64,000 bases of DNA from Eisenbergiella porci (GTDB taxonomy: Bacteria; Bacillota; Clostridia; Lachnospirales; Lachnospiraceae): assembly GCF_009696275.1 (NCBI RefSeq), contig NZ_VUMI01000026.1, positions 21,334 through 85,333 of the forward strand, in the 5' to 3' direction. The translations under genes were made by a program, and so were the position numbers. Shown here piece by piece: positions 32,754 to 42,420 of this stretch (position 1 is the first letter of the stretch; every line of letters starts with the position of its first letter). The notes beneath the pieces were generated by a model. That model did not search any database. It had not been told where the DNA came from and saw only the letters and a program-made list of their open reading frames with translations.

Positions 32754-34202
32754 ATGAGTGAAAAACAAAAGAAAAATGCAGCTGTAAATGGCGCGGCGTC
32801 CCAGGCGGCGGGAGAGGGAAAGCAGCCGGAACGCGTTATGACTAATAAGATGGGAACCATGCCCATGAACAGGCTGCTTCTGTCCATGGCCCTTCCCATG
32901 ATGGTTTCCATGCTGGTGCAGGCCCTTTACAACATTGTGGACAGTGTGTTCGTATCCATGATCAATGAAAATGCACTGACCGCTGTTTCCCTGGCGTTCC
33001 CTATCCAGTCGCTGATGATCGCCCTCAGCACGGGAACCGGCGTCGGCGTCAATGCGGTCCTTTCCAGAAGCCTGGGAGAGCGGGATCAGGAGAATGTTAA
33101 TAAAGCGGCGGAAAACGGCGTTTTCCTTGCGATTATGTCCTACGTGGTATTTCTGATAGTCGGAGTACTGATTGCGAAGCCGTTTTATTTAAGCCAGACA
33201 AAGGATCAGGAAATCGTATCCTACGGCGTAACCTATCTGACGATTGTATGTATCTGTTCTATCGGTATGTTTACCCAGATGACCTTTGAAAAGCTGCTGC
33301 AGTCCACCGGACGGACCATGTATACCATGATTACCCAGAGTCTGGGCGCAGTGATTAATATTATTTTCGACCCTATTTTGATTTTCGGCCTCTTTGGCTT
33401 TCCCAAAATGGGCGTTGCGGGCGCAGCGGCGGCTACGGTATTCGGACAGATTGTGGCGGCAGGGCTGGCAATTATCTTTAACCTGAAGGTGAACAAGGAT
33501 ATCCATCTGAATTTCAGAAAATTCCGTCCTGAGAAAAAAATGATCGGCAGGATTTATGCCGTAGGCATCCCGTCTATTATCATGCAGGCAATCGGCTCTG
33601 TCATGACCTATGGCATGAACCTGATTCTGATTCAGTTTACTTCAACTGCCACGGCGGTCTTCGGCGTTTATTTCAAGGTGCAGAGCTTTGTGTTCATGCC
33701 GGTATTCGGCCTGAATAACGGAATGGTTCCTATTGTGGCCTATAATTACGGCGCGGGCAACCGGAAACGTGTGAAGCATGTGGCAAAGCTGAGTATCATT
33801 TATGCGGTGTCCATCATGATGGTGGGGCTCCTTGTTTTCCAGATTTTCCCGGACAAGCTGCTGGCTATGTTCAACGCTTCGGAACATATGCTGACAATCG
33901 GCGTGCCTGCCCTTAGAATCATCAGCCTGAGCTTTATGTTTGCCGGCTTCTGTATTGTTATCGGCAGTGTATTCCAGGCTTTGGGCAACGGTGTTTACAG
34001 TCTGGCGGTATCTGCGGCAAGACAGCTTTTAGTGCTGCTTCCCGCAGCCTATCTGCTTTCCCTGACCGGTAAGGTGGAAAACGTATGGTGGGCATTCCCG
34101 ATTGCGGAACTTATGTCGCTGACTGTCACCCTGTTCTTCTATGCGAGAATTAATAAAAAGATTATCAGCAAAATCGGAGAAAACGCAGCAGATTTGGTAT
34201 AG
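32754..34202 (+). CDS. MATE-family efflux transporter
   Basis: This 482-residue multidrug and toxin extrusion (MATE) transporter has about twelve helices in two related halves. Conserved pieces are LLLSMALPMMVSMLVQALYN with VDSVFVS in the first half and VAYNYGAGNRKRVK, the typical asparagine-tyrosine-glycine motif, in the second. A hydrophilic N-terminal tail of about 35 residues precedes the first helix. The ribosome site (AAAGTGGTG) is weak. It would export cationic or drug-like compounds using a sodium or proton gradient. A GNAT gene follows 28 bases after the stop, probably in the same transcript. Confidence 0.93.
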   Translation: MSEKQKKNAAVNGAASQAAGEGKQPERVMTNKMGTMPMNRLLLSMALPMMVSMLVQALYNIVDSVFVSMINENALTAVSLAFPIQSLMIALSTGTGVGVNAVLSRSLGERDQENVNKAAENGVFLAIMSYVVFLIVGVLIAKPFYLSQTKDQEIVSYGVTYLTIVCICSIGMFTQMTFEKLLQSTGRTMYTMITQSLGAVINIIFDPILIFGLFGFPKMGVAGAAAATVFGQIVAAGLAIIFNLKVNKDIHLNFRKFRPEKKMIGRIYAVGIPSIIMQAIGSVMTYGMNLILIQFTSTATAVFGVYFKVQSFVFMPVFGLNNGMVPIVAYNYGAGNRKRVKHVAKLSIIYAVSIMMVGLLVFQIFPDKLLAMFNASEHMLTIGVPALRIISLSFMFAGFCIVIGSVFQALGNGVYSLAVSAARQLLVLLPAAYLLSLTGKVENVWWAFPIAELMSLTVTLFFYARINKKIISKIGENAADLV

Positions 34203-34230
34203 AAGGCATATAAGAGAAGAGGTAAATTTG

Positions 34231-34719
34231 ATGCAGGAGAAAAAGAAAATTACCGTAAGAGAAGGCGGCTGGGGAGATTATGAGCTGTTGAGAGCGGCCA
34301 TACGGGAAGAACAGCATATCCATGCGGTAAACCGGCCGGATATTTTTGCCGACCTGGAGGACAGCCCGTTTGGCAGGGAAGATTTTGAAAAGCTGATGGA
34401 GGAGGAAAATTCCTTCTTCCTGGTAGCCGAGGCAGACGGCAGGGCTGCGGGCATATGTAATGTCAAGCTGAAGCAGGCTCCGGCCCACCCGGTGGTGGTG
34501 CCCAGACGCTATGCCTACATTGACGATATCTGCATCTTTGAAGATTTCAGGCATATGGGTGTGGGAAAAGCGCTCTATGAGGCGTTGGCGGACATAATCA
34601 GGCCGATGGGAATCAACAGGGTGGAACTGAAGGTATGGGCCTTTAATGAATCGGCCATGGGCTTTTATAAAGCGCTGGGAATGAATCCTCAGAATATTAT
34701 TATGGAAGGCAGGGTATAG
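34231..34719 (+). CDS. GNAT-family N-acetyltransferase
   Basis: This is a 162-residue single-domain acetyltransferase. The acetyl-CoA pyrophosphate loop is FEDFRHMGVGKALYEAL (about residues 108-124), and the final strand has NESAMGFYKALGMNPQN. ATG 34231 follows AGAGAAGAGG; the frame is open further upstream inside the MATE gene, but no other start has a site. It is linked to the efflux gene, so it may modify a toxic amine or peptide that the pump also handles, though this is only inference. Confidence 0.9.
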   Translation: MQEKKKITVREGGWGDYELLRAAIREEQHIHAVNRPDIFADLEDSPFGREDFEKLMEEENSFFLVAEADGRAAGICNVKLKQAPAHPVVVPRRYAYIDDICIFEDFRHMGVGKALYEALADIIRPMGINRVELKVWAFNESAMGFYKALGMNPQNIIMEGRV

Positions 34720-34763
34720 CTTTGCCAGGCAGTTATGCCTGTGCTTCAAAATAAGAATAACAG

Positions 34764-34826
34764 GCCCGAAAGGCAGATGGCATACATACTTCATGGGTAT
34801 CTGCCATTTCCCTTTCGGGCTTAATT
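34764..34826 (+). terminator. Terminator between convergent GNAT and GH2 genes
   Basis: Arms GCCCGAAAGG and CCTTTCGGGC, with an inner GGCAGAT/ATCTGCC stem, are followed by TTAATTT. The structure sits in the 204-base convergent gap and could serve both directions. Confidence 0.75.
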
Positions 34827-34923
34827 TATTCCCGTAGCTGCGGAACACATAGGATCTGTAAGAAGTTGGTCCGTAGCTGTGGGAGATAAATATCATGATA
34901 TTAAGCCAGGGCATCCGTCCTTA

Positions 34924-36642
34924 TCAGTCTTCGATAGCAGCCTTCCGGCTGTTGATTTCCTTAAAGATATTCACATCGATCTTAGGTGTCCTGTCATAGT
35001 AATAGATGCCGTTCTGTTCCTGTTCCACGTCTGTCAGCTGTGTATAGCAGAAGCCGAACATCCTGGGATTGTCAAGAAGCGCATCGGTAAGTCCTTTATA
35101 TCTGGATATGTACTCTTCCTCAGTCCTGGGGCCGTTTCCATATCCCCAGGCCTTTTCGTCCGTGCTGCCGGGAGCCCATTTGATTCCGCCGTATTCGCTG
35201 ACGAACATCGCCTGCCCTTCTTTGTACTGCTGCCTGTCGCCCAGACGGTCGTGGAATACGCCCGTACCATTTTTAAACGGCTCATAAGTGGCGGCAAATG
35301 CTTCGGGATCCTGCTCATAGTCATGCACGTCAAAGATATCCGTAACAACGTGGTAGTTGCCGCTGGTATCGATGCAGGGACGGGTGGTGTCATACTGCTT
35401 GGTGATCTTCCATGTGAGGGCAAGAAGGCTGTCAATCTGTCTGCGTCCCTCAAAATCCCAGGTTTCATTGAAAGGACACCAGCCTACGATGGCGGGATGG
35501 TTGAAATCTCTTTCAATCGACTGGATCCATTCCGGAATAAATGCCTCATAGCCGGAATAGGAGGAATGATCAAAGCCCCAGTTTGCCATTTCGCCCCAGG
35601 CCAGATAACCCAGCCTGTCGCAGTGATAGAGGAAGCGGGGTTCAAATACCTTCTGGTGCAGCCTGGCTCCGTTGAAGCCTGCCGCCATGGAAAGGCGGAT
35701 ATCATTTACCAGAGCCTCGTCGGAGGGCGCCGTATAAATGCCATCGGGATAGAATCCCTGATCCAGGATCAGACGCTGGAATACGGACTTGCCGTTAATC
35801 AGGAAGCGGTAGCCGTCCAGCTTCACTTCACGGAGGCCAAAGTAGCTGCTCACTTTGTCATCGCCGAAGGAAAGCTGCAGATCATAAAGGCGTCCTGCCC
35901 CTGCTTCCCAGAGATGGATTTCGCTCAGGGGGATGGTGACGATTACGTTGCCGGAATCCGTCCTGGCGGATGCGCTTCCGCAGGCGGTTCCCTCATAGGA
36001 AGCGGCGGCGCTGAAGATGCCTTCCCCTTCCACTACTGCCTTGATGGTTACGGAGCCTTCCGCTACATTCGGGTAATACTGGACGCTGCAGATATGTGCG
36101 GCAGGCGTGAATTCCATCCATACGGTCTGCCAGATACCTGTGGTTCTGGTATAGGAGCAGTCATGTGAATAGAAGCGGTCGCTCTGCTTGCCGATGGGCT
36201 GCATAGGGCTTCTGGTATCATCCTGTGCACATACCACCAGATGATTCTCCCCTTCCTTCAGAAGCGTGGAAATTTCCAGGGCAAAGGACACATAGCCTCC
36301 CTTGTGCCTTCCCGCCTCCGTGCCATTAACAAATACACGGCAGTCATAATCCACGGCGCCGAAATGCAGGTAAACCTTTCCCTGCAGCTGTTCTGCGCTG
36401 ACGGTAACGGTGCGGTGATACCATACGGCTGCGATAAAGTCCGTGTAGCCGACGCCGCTCAATTCACTTTCAGGGCAGAAGGGCACCAGGATCTTGTCCT
36501 TAAAATCCGTCCTTTTTCCAAAGCCTCTTTCCAGCCCGCTGTTGTTCAAATCAAGTTCAAAATCCCATGTTCCGTTCAGGTTCATCCAGTCCTCGCGTAC
36601 AAACTGCGGAAAAGGATGTTCCGGTCTAGGTATATTCCCCAT
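34924..36642 (-). CDS. GH2-family glycosidase (beta-galactosidase/beta-glucuronidase type)
   Basis: This 572-residue enzyme has the GH2 layout: sugar-binding jelly-roll (ILVPFCPESELSGVGYTDF, VDYDCRVFVNG), immunoglobulin-like domain, then TIM barrel. The acid/base Glu lies in GWCPFNETWDF and the nucleophile Glu in MFVSEYGGIKW. There is no signal peptide, so it works inside the cell. At under 600 residues it is among the short GH2 forms, closer to beta-glucuronidase size than LacZ. ATG 36642 is chosen because the GGAGG that serves it is contained in an upstream ATGGAGG; ATG 36654 has no site. It is divergent from an AraC regulator that probably activates it. Substrate specificity cannot be read from sequence. 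Confidence 0.92.
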   Translation of the reverse strand: MGNIPRPEHPFPQFVREDWMNLNGTWDFELDLNNSGLERGFGKRTDFKDKILVPFCPESELSGVGYTDFIAAVWYHRTVTVSAEQLQGKVYLHFGAVDYDCRVFVNGTEAGRHKGGYVSFALEISTLLKEGENHLVVCAQDDTRSPMQPIGKQSDRFYSHDCSYTRTTGIWQTVWMEFTPAAHICSVQYYPNVAEGSVTIKAVVEGEGIFSAAASYEGTACGSASARTDSGNVIVTIPLSEIHLWEAGAGRLYDLQLSFGDDKVSSYFGLREVKLDGYRFLINGKSVFQRLILDQGFYPDGIYTAPSDEALVNDIRLSMAAGFNGARLHQKVFEPRFLYHCDRLGYLAWGEMANWGFDHSSYSGYEAFIPEWIQSIERDFNHPAIVGWCPFNETWDFEGRRQIDSLLALTWKITKQYDTTRPCIDTSGNYHVVTDIFDVHDYEQDPEAFAATYEPFKNGTGVFHDRLGDRQQYKEGQAMFVSEYGGIKWAPGSTDEKAWGYGNGPRTEEEYISRYKGLTDALLDNPRMFGFCYTQLTDVEQEQNGIYYYDRTPKIDVNIFKEINSRKAAIED

Positions 36643-36677
36643 AATTTCCTCCATTCTGCCGGATGCCCCGGCTCATC

Positions 36678-36706
36678 TTGCGTTACTTGAAGTATACAGC
36701 TATAAT
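36678..36706 (+). promoter_or_regulatory. Promoter of the AraC gene
   Basis: TTGCGT (36678-36683), 17 bases and TATAAT (36701-36706) lie in the short GH2-AraC divergent gap. The opposite strand has TATACT in the same region, so the two promoters overlap and are probably regulated together. Confidence 0.65.
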
Positions 36707-36757
36707 ATAGGTTAATAAATGGAAATTACACGCAAAATATTGAGGAAAACACGCATT

Positions 36758-37591
36758 ATGGAACAAATCATTACATTCCTCCCGGGCCAGCTGCCGGGAG
36801 AGCCGGTTTTTCAGATTGAGATGACGGGAATTACCTATCCTGACAGCCATTATCATATAGAAAGGGAGAATTCCTCCATCTATATCCTTGAGTATATTAT
36901 GGAAGGGGAAGGCCTGCTGCGGATCGGGGAGGAAACCTACCGTCCGGCAAAGGGGGACGTTTATCTGCTTCCCCGGGGAAAAAGCCATTTTTACCAGGCC
37001 GATGCGGCCAATCCATGGAAAAAAATATGGATGAATGTAAAAGGAAGCCTGTGCGACACCCTTGTGGAAGGCTTCGGCCTGGGGGAGACGGTCCTTTTCC
37101 GGGACTGCCCGGTCTATCCTTTATTCCGGGAGTTCCTTCATGTCTGTGAAAAAAAGGAGGGCAGCGGGACCGAGGTGGCACGCAGGACCTCCCTCCTTTT
37201 CCATGAAATCCTTCTTCAGCTGGCCGCCCATGCAGCGGCGGGGGCGGAGCCGGAAATACGGCTTCCGGAGACTGCGGTTGCAGTTAGGAAATATGTGGAT
37301 GAGCATATTTATGAACGCCTGAGTATTGAACAGCTGGCAAAGGAAGCCAGCCTTTCCCCTTCCCAGCTGACTCGGGTTTTCCGGAAGGCATATGGCCAGA
37401 CACCCTATGAATATGTGCTGTCCCGGAAAATAGACACGGCCTGCCTGCTTTTGAGAAACACGGGGATGACGGTGAAGGAGGTTGCTTACCGGCTGCAGTT
37501 TTCGGATGAGCACTATTTTGCCAACATATTCCGGCAGAAAAAGGGACTGCCGCCGGGAAAATACAGGATTACCGGGGACATTGGAACATAA
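36758..37591 (+). CDS. AraC-family regulator with cupin sensor domain
   Basis: This is a regulator of about 277 residues. The N-terminal cupin-like sensor includes YHIERENSSIYILEYIMEGE and RPAKGDVYLLPRGKSHFYQ, a form usually binding a sugar or glycoside. The C-terminal pair of helix-turn-helix motifs shows LSIEQLAKEASLSPSQLTRVF and MTVKEVAYRLQFSDEHYFAN. ATG 36719 is possible but would leave almost no leader behind the TATAAT box; ATG 36758, with GAGGAA about 12 bases upstream, is preferred. It is divergent from the GH2 gene and is its likely activator. Confidence 0.9.
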   Translation: MEQIITFLPGQLPGEPVFQIEMTGITYPDSHYHIERENSSIYILEYIMEGEGLLRIGEETYRPAKGDVYLLPRGKSHFYQADAANPWKKIWMNVKGSLCDTLVEGFGLGETVLFRDCPVYPLFREFLHVCEKKEGSGTEVARRTSLLFHEILLQLAAHAAAGAEPEIRLPETAVAVRKYVDEHIYERLSIEQLAKEASLSPSQLTRVFRKAYGQTPYEYVLSRKIDTACLLLRNTGMTVKEVAYRLQFSDEHYFANIFRQKKGLPPGKYRITGDIGT

Positions 37592-37593
37592 CC

Positions 37594-37647
37594 GTTACAG
37601 TCCGGGCAGGTCTGGGCAGTTACGGTTCAGACCAGGCTGAACCGTAA
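37594..37647 (+). repeat. Three-armed inverted repeat after the AraC gene
   Basis: TTACGGTTCAG (37620-37630) pairs perfectly with CTGAACCGTAA (37637-37647). The middle arm can alternatively pair, with two mismatches, with ACCGTTACAG just after 37597. It is related in sequence to the other GTAAC hairpins. It has no T run and could be a weak terminator or a dispersed repeat. Confidence 0.5.
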
Positions 37648-37692
37648 TATATAACCCGGAAAAACCGGATCCGAAAACACTGTAATAAAGTC

Positions 37693-37721
37693 TTGTTTTT
37701 CATTCTTCGGGATGCTATGAT
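37693..37721 (+). promoter_or_regulatory. Promoter before the truncated sensor gene
   Basis: TTGTTT (37693-37698), 17 bases and TATGAT (37716-37721) form a plausible promoter 57 bases before the remnant at 37778. Confidence 0.5.
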
Positions 37722-37777
37722 GATAAAAAATAAAGCTTTACGGCTGGACGATAAAATATAATCAGGCGGAACCGGTA

Positions 37778-37960
37778 ATGAAGGAAGGCAAGTTTTCATT
37801 TTCGAATAAAAAACAGACCAGTGTGATGGCAGCGGCGGCAGTGTTGGGACTGCTCATTTTTTCGCTTCTGGTCTGGATGGTACGGGCGGACAGATTGGAA
37901 ACAAGGCGAACGATTCTGGATATCAGCGACATTTATCTGGCGGAGATGGCGGATTATCCC
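37778..37960 (+). pseudogene. N-terminal remnant of a membrane sensor protein
   Basis: A normal-looking start at ATG 37778 encodes a short cytosolic tail, one membrane helix (VMAAAAVLGLLIFSLLVWMV, about residues 16-35) and LETRRTILDISDIYLAEM, the beginning of a periplasmic sensor domain as in diguanylate cyclases or histidine kinases of Clostridia. Homology then ends, and the DNA continues as an inverted piece of what looks like the same kind of protein. The frame closes at 38059. No function is expected. Confidence 0.6.
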
Positions 37961-37969
37961 GCAGCATGG

Positions 37970-38156
37970 AAGAAGCATATCCTTCATCAAATTCCGCCTG
38001 CCCTTCCAGGTAATCGAACAGGTTCCTGCCCACTGCACCATCATCCCCGTCATGGCTGATGATATAATTCCCGTTTGTGTCAATAATGTTCCCATAAGCA
38101 TTGGCGCCTTCTCTGTAAAGCGACAGTCTTTCCCCCAGATACGAACAGAAAACCAT
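37970..38156 (-). pseudogene. Inverted fragment of a cache-type sensor domain
   Basis: The minus strand encodes YREGANAYGNIIDTNGNYII and GRNLFDYLEGQAEFDEGY, characteristic of a dCache-type extracellular sensor domain in GGDEF or kinase proteins. It has no start, no membrane segment and no output domain. It lies directly against the plus-strand N-terminal remnant, so one explanation is an inversion within a single former sensor gene. Confidence 0.6.
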
Positions 38157-38184
38157 GACAAACCGTTACTGGCGCTGTCAAATC

Positions 38185-38515
38185 AAAAGCAGCAGGGCCT
38201 GCTCGGAATAAATATTTATAATACGAACGAAACAGATCCCCGTAAATTTGAGTATCTGATCGCAGTATCAAGTGACAAAGATACGCGAAACGATATCACA
38301 GAATACACCATACCGGCCATGACATGGGCAATTTTCCCCTGCACGCTGGAAACCATCGGAAAAACGGAAGCCATGGCAATCACAAAATGGCTGCCCAAAT
38401 CCAAATACCGGCCCTTAAATAAAGGCTACCTTACAGGCAGAATGAAATCAGGAGCGCCGGATATCGAATACTATGGAAAGGACGGCCTTGTAGAGATTTG
38501 GATTGCTTTTTTCAT
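38185..38515 (+). pseudogene. Fragment of a GyrI-like effector-binding domain
   Basis: The plus strand reads DPRKFEYLIAVSSDKDT, EYTIPAMTWAIFPC and APDIEYYGKDGLVEIWI, which match the C-terminal effector-binding (GyrI-like) domain of AraC-type regulators. The DNA-binding half is absent upstream, where inverted sensor sequence lies, and the end merges into an epimerase fragment near 38510. Confidence 0.65.
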
Positions 38516-38905
38516 GTCCATGATTTATGCAGATTCACAGAAATCCTTCTTAACGCCAAACCCTCCCAACACATTTATAACGTAGGAAATAAAGAAACCG
38601 TAACAATCCGCGAATGGGTGCATCTCTGCTATCGCGTCGCCGGCCGCCAGGCCGAATTTATAAATGTGCGCCAGGATATCGAACAAAGAAACTATTTCTG
38701 TTTTTATAACTACGAATACTGCCTCGATGTCCCCTCCCAAAATCAACTGATGCCAGAGCTCAAACACCTGCAGGAAGGTCTGAAAGAATCTTTCAGCTGG
38801 TACAAAAACAACTCACACAAAGTGAATAAAAAGCCCTACATAGAATACCTCGATAAAAAAGGTAACAGTTCGGCCCCCCAGACTCCTTTAAGAACGCTCA
38901 CATAA
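38505..38905 (+). pseudogene. C-terminal fragment of an NAD-dependent epimerase/dehydratase
   Basis: The frame ending at 38905 encodes FFHVHDLCRFTEILLN, then IYNVGNKETVTIREWVHLCY and ELKHLQEGLKESFSWYKNN, typical of the last 120 residues of an extended short-chain NAD-dependent epimerase. The Rossmann half with its glycine motif and the Tyr-xxx-Lys catalytic pair is missing. It joins the GyrI fragment at its left edge and is followed by the valS leader. Confidence 0.65.
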
Positions 38906-38930
38906 CCCATAAAACAATACGGGTATGGAC

Positions 38931-38959
38931 TTGACAAAAGCCCATTCATTCATTATAGT
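38931..38959 (+). promoter_or_regulatory. Promoter of the valS leader
   Basis: TTGACA (38931-38936), 17 bases and TATAGT (38954-38959) form a strong promoter about 50 bases upstream of the T-box leader. Confidence 0.75.
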
Positions 38960-39009
38960 AAAAAATAAATTGGCCACCCCGAAATTACAGGGTTCAGCCG
39001 CCATAATAT

Positions 39010-39425
39010 CAAAGATAATGAAAAAGAGGAGTAAGCATCCCCCCTTCACAGAGAAGAACGTCCTGGCGCAATCCCTGCTGATTAAATATTAATCAACGAC
39101 ACACAAAATCCAAGCCAGGCTGGAAGACGTTCAGAAGAAAGGAATGCCGAAGGTAGCTTTGGAATCGGACCCCCAAAAGCAGACCCCATAAATTCTGCCC
39201 ATTAAGGCCTCCCGCCTCATCCCCGTTAAAAGATGCCAAAGGCCAGGAAACCAAACGCAGGCCGGATCCCAGAATTTTGCCGCAACAGCAAAAGTCTATT
39301 CTGCCCCCCTGAGCGTCTCATTCCCCACACCAGACGCCCCAAGTTTCCCGGTGAACAAAGGTGGTACCGCGTTAAAGACGCCCTTTGCCGAACCAACCCG
39401 GCAAAGGGCCTTTTTTATGTCCCTT
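39010..39425 (+). promoter_or_regulatory. T-box riboswitch leader of valS
   Basis: This leader should bind uncharged tRNA-Val and switch valS between termination and expression. It opens with the common GAGGAGTAAG and CAGAGAAG elements, has a stem I base GAACGTC/GACGTTC (39056-39132), a stem III-like GCGTCT/AGACGC, and the diagnostic AAGGTGGTACCGCG (39358-39371) that pairs with the tRNA acceptor end. The competing terminator follows at 39380. I could not point to a GTN specifier codon with confidence. The leader is unusually C-rich and G-poor between 39170 and 39350. Valine specificity is therefore taken from the downstream gene. Confidence 0.85.
39380..39416 (+). terminator. T-box terminator
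   Basis: GCCCTTTGCCG and CGGCAAAGGGC form an 11-bp stem followed by TTTTTT. It overlaps the 3' side of the T-box antiterminator region, as expected for transcriptional control by tRNA. Confidence 0.9.
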
Positions 39426-39588
39426 AAGGCATTTTCACACGATTCTGCCCTTAACTTCCGCGGCCGCTACCCTAGGGCTTTCCCCCCGTCCGCACCCCGC
39501 AGGAAACAGGACGCCGGGCAGGACTGCGGGAAAGCCCGTCCCCCCACACAAAACAAAGGCCCGCAGGAGCGGGCGGATAGGAGTAATT

Positions 39589-42252
39589 ATGAGTAAGGAA
39601 CTGGCTAAAACCTACGATCCTCATGGCATTGAGGACAGACTTTATGAAAAGTGGATAGCAAAGAAATATTTCCATGCAGAGGTGGACAGAAGCAAAAAGC
39701 CCTTTACTATTGTAATGCCGCCCCCGAATATCACGGGACAGCTGCATATGGGACACGCCCTGGACAATACCATGCAGGATATCCTGATCCGTTTCAAGAG
39801 GATGCAGGGCTATAATGCGCTGTGGCAGCCGGGAACAGATCATGCCAGCATCGCAACGGAAGTGAAGATCATTGAAAAATTAAAGGAAGAAGGCATTGAC
39901 AAGCACGACCTGGGAAGGGAAAAATTCCTGGAGCGCGCCTGGAAGTGGAAAAAGGAGTACGGCGGCAGGATTACAAGCCAGCTCCGTAAGCTTGGCTCCT
40001 CCTGTGACTGGGACAGAGAGCGCTTCACCATGGACGAAGGCTGCAATAAAGCCGTAACCGAAGTGTTCTGCAAAATGCATGAAAAGGGCTGGATCTATAA
40101 AGGCAGCCGTATCGTAAACTGGTGCCCGGTATGCAATACCTCCATTTCCGATGCGGAGGTGGTTTACGAGGAGCAGGCGGGCCATTTCTGGCACATCAAA
40201 TACCCGCTCATAGATGAAAACGGCGCGCCCAGCACTACGGAGTTCCTGGAGTTCGCAACCACCCGTCCGGAAACCATGCTGGGTGATACGGCTGTGGCGG
40301 TCAACCCTGAGGATGAAAGATATACGTCCCTCATCGGCAGGAAGGTGCTGCTGCCCCTGATGAACCGGGAAATCCCCATCGTGGCGGATTCCTATGTGGA
40401 TATGGAATTCGGTACCGGCGTGGTTAAGATCACCCCGGCCCATGACCCTAACGACTTTGAGGTAGGAAAGCGCCATAACCTGCCTGAAATCAATATTTTG
40501 AACGATGATGCCACCATCAATGAAAACGGCGGCAAATTCGCGGGCATGGGTCGTTATGAAGCGAGAGCTGCCATCGTGAAGGAGCTTGACGAAATGGGGC
40601 TTCTGGTGGGAATCGAAGACTATTCCCATAATGTAGGCACCCATGACCGCTGCAAGACCACGGTGGAGCCGCTGATTAAAAAGCAGTGGTTCGTAAAAAT
40701 GGACGAGCTGATCAAGCCCGCTGTGGAGGGTGTGAAAAACGGCGATATCCGGCTGATTCCGGAACGCATGGACAAAACCTATTATAACTGGACCGATAAC
40801 ATCCGCGACTGGTGTATTTCCAGACAGCTCTGGTGGGGACACCGCATACCGGCTTATTACTGTGACGAATGCGGTGAAATCGTGGTGGCTAAGGAAGCGC
40901 CTTCGGTTTGCCCGAAGTGCGGCTGCACTCACCTGACCCAGGATCCGGATACGCTGGATACCTGGTTCTCCTCCGCGCTGTGGCCCTTCTCTACGCTGGG
41001 CTGGCCGGATAAAACAGAGGATCTGGATTATTTTTACCCTACGGATGTGCTGGTTACCGGCTACGATATCATTTTCTTCTGGGTTATCCGCATGATCTTC
41101 TCCGGCTATGAGCAGATGGGTGAAAAACCCTTTTCCACCGTCCTGTTCCACGGCCTTGTCAGGGATTCCCAAGGCAGGAAGATGTCCAAGTCTCTGGGCA
41201 ACGGCATCGATCCGCTGGAGATCATCGACCAGTACGGCGCGGATGCGCTGCGCCTTACCCTGATTACGGGAAATGCGCCCGGAAACGATATGCGCTTCTA
41301 CTATGAAAGAGTGGAGGCCAGCCGTAATTTTGCCAATAAGGTATGGAATGCTTCCCGTTTCATCATGATGAATATGGACGGCAAGACCATCCCTCAGGAT
41401 GCGGACAGACATCTGCAGCCGGTGGATAAATGGATACTTTCCAAGCTGAACAATGTGGTGAAGGAAGTAACCGACAACATGGAGAACTTTGAATTGGGCA
41501 TCGCTGTCCAGAAGGTATATGACTTCATCTGGGATGAGTTCTGCGACTGGTATATTGAAATGGTGAAGCCCAGGCTGTATGACACCGATGATGCGGACAG
41601 CCAGGGAGCGGCCCTGTGGACGCTGAAAAATGTGCTTCTTAACGCGCTGAAGCTGCTGCATCCTTTCATGCCCTTCGTGACGGAAGAGATTTTCTGCACG
41701 CTCCAGGACGAGGAAGAATCCATTATGATTTCAAAATGGCCCGAATACCGCGCGGACTGGAATTATGCGGCGCAGGAGAAGGATATTGAAATCATCAAGG
41801 AGGCCGTAAGGGGCATCCGTAACGTGAGAAGCAATATGAACGTGCCGCCCAGCAAAAAGGCGCATGTTTATGTAGTAAGCGACAAGGAGGATATCACCCG
41901 GGCATTTACCGAAGGAAAGCTGTTCTTCGCTTCCCTTGCCTATGCTTCCCAGGTAACCGTCCAGGCGGACCGGACAGGCATTGCGGATGATGCGGTTTCC
42001 GTTGTGATCGCAGGGGCCACCTGCTACATCCCCTTTGCAGAGCTGGTGGATATCGCCCAGGAAATCGAAAGACTGGAAAAAGAGGAAAAGAAGCTGCAGG
42101 GTGAGCTGGCGCGCGTCAACGGCATGCTGAGCAACGAAAAATTCCTGTCCAAGGCGCCGGAAAGCAAAATCGTTGAGGAAAAGGAAAAGCTGGAAAAATA
42201 CACACAGATGATGGCACAGGTAAAAGAACGTCTGGGCGCCCTGAAAAAATAA
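39589..42252 (+). CDS. valS: Valyl-tRNA synthetase
   Basis: This 887-residue class-I synthetase charges tRNA-Val. It shows the HIGH-type motif HMGH (residues 53-56, in [15 protein letters not shown]), a CP1 editing domain (about 190-350, with [15 protein letters not shown]), zinc-knuckle-like CDECGEI and CPKCGC segments, the KMSKS loop (531-535), a helical anticodon-binding domain and the C-terminal coiled coil (about 820-887) typical of ValRS. ATG 39589 follows TAGGAGT; the longer open frame reaching back to 39385 runs through the T-box terminator and is not translated. Expression is controlled by the T-box leader. folC follows after 168 bases. Confidence 0.97.
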   Translation: MSKELAKTYDPHGIEDRLYEKWIAKKYFHAEVDRSKKPFTIVMPPPNITGQLHMGHALDNTMQDILIRFKRMQGYNALWQPGTDHASIATEVKIIEKLKEEGIDKHDLGREKFLERAWKWKKEYGGRITSQLRKLGSSCDWDRERFTMDEGCNKAVTEVFCKMHEKGWIYKGSRIVNWCPVCNTSISDAEVVYEEQAGHFWHIKYPLIDENGAPSTTEFLEFATTRPETMLGDTAVAVNPEDERYTSLIGRKVLLPLMNREIPIVADSYVDMEFGTGVVKITPAHDPNDFEVGKRHNLPEINILNDDATINENGGKFAGMGRYEARAAIVKELDEMGLLVGIEDYSHNVGTHDRCKTTVEPLIKKQWFVKMDELIKPAVEGVKNGDIRLIPERMDKTYYNWTDNIRDWCISRQLWWGHRIPAYYCDECGEIVVAKEAPSVCPKCGCTHLTQDPDTLDTWFSSALWPFSTLGWPDKTEDLDYFYPTDVLVTGYDIIFFWVIRMIFSGYEQMGEKPFSTVLFHGLVRDSQGRKMSKSLGNGIDPLEIIDQYGADALRLTLITGNAPGNDMRFYYERVEASRNFANKVWNASRFIMMNMDGKTIPQDADRHLQPVDKWILSKLNNVVKEVTDNMENFELGIAVQKVYDFIWDEFCDWYIEMVKPRLYDTDDADSQGAALWTLKNVLLNALKLLHPFMPFVTEEIFCTLQDEEESIMISKWPEYRADWNYAAQEKDIEIIKEAVRGIRNVRSNMNVPPSKKAHVYVVSDKEDITRAFTEGKLFFASLAYASQVTVQADRTGIADDAVSVVIAGATCYIPFAELVDIAQEIERLEKEEKKLQGELARVNGMLSNEKFLSKAPESKIVEEKEKLEKYTQMMAQVKERLGALKK

Positions 42253-42420
42253 GCGGCAGACGGTACCGTGCAGGGTATCATGGATTCACAGGGCGGAAGC
42301 AGGGTGCGCATAGCTGTTTTGCGCCCCCTTGCTTGAAGCCGCACAGGCGGCCTTGCGTAGTGTGGGCGCTGCGGTTTCGGAGTACGGGCCGTCCCAAAGA
42401 AATACACGAGGCAGAAGATA

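Noticed and set aside
34879..36168. 429-codon plus-strand open frame
   Set aside because: It is fully antisense to the GH2 gene, which shows both catalytic glutamates.
39880..41661. 593-codon minus-strand open frame
   Set aside because: It is antisense to valS; long shadow frames are expected in GC-balanced synthetase genes.
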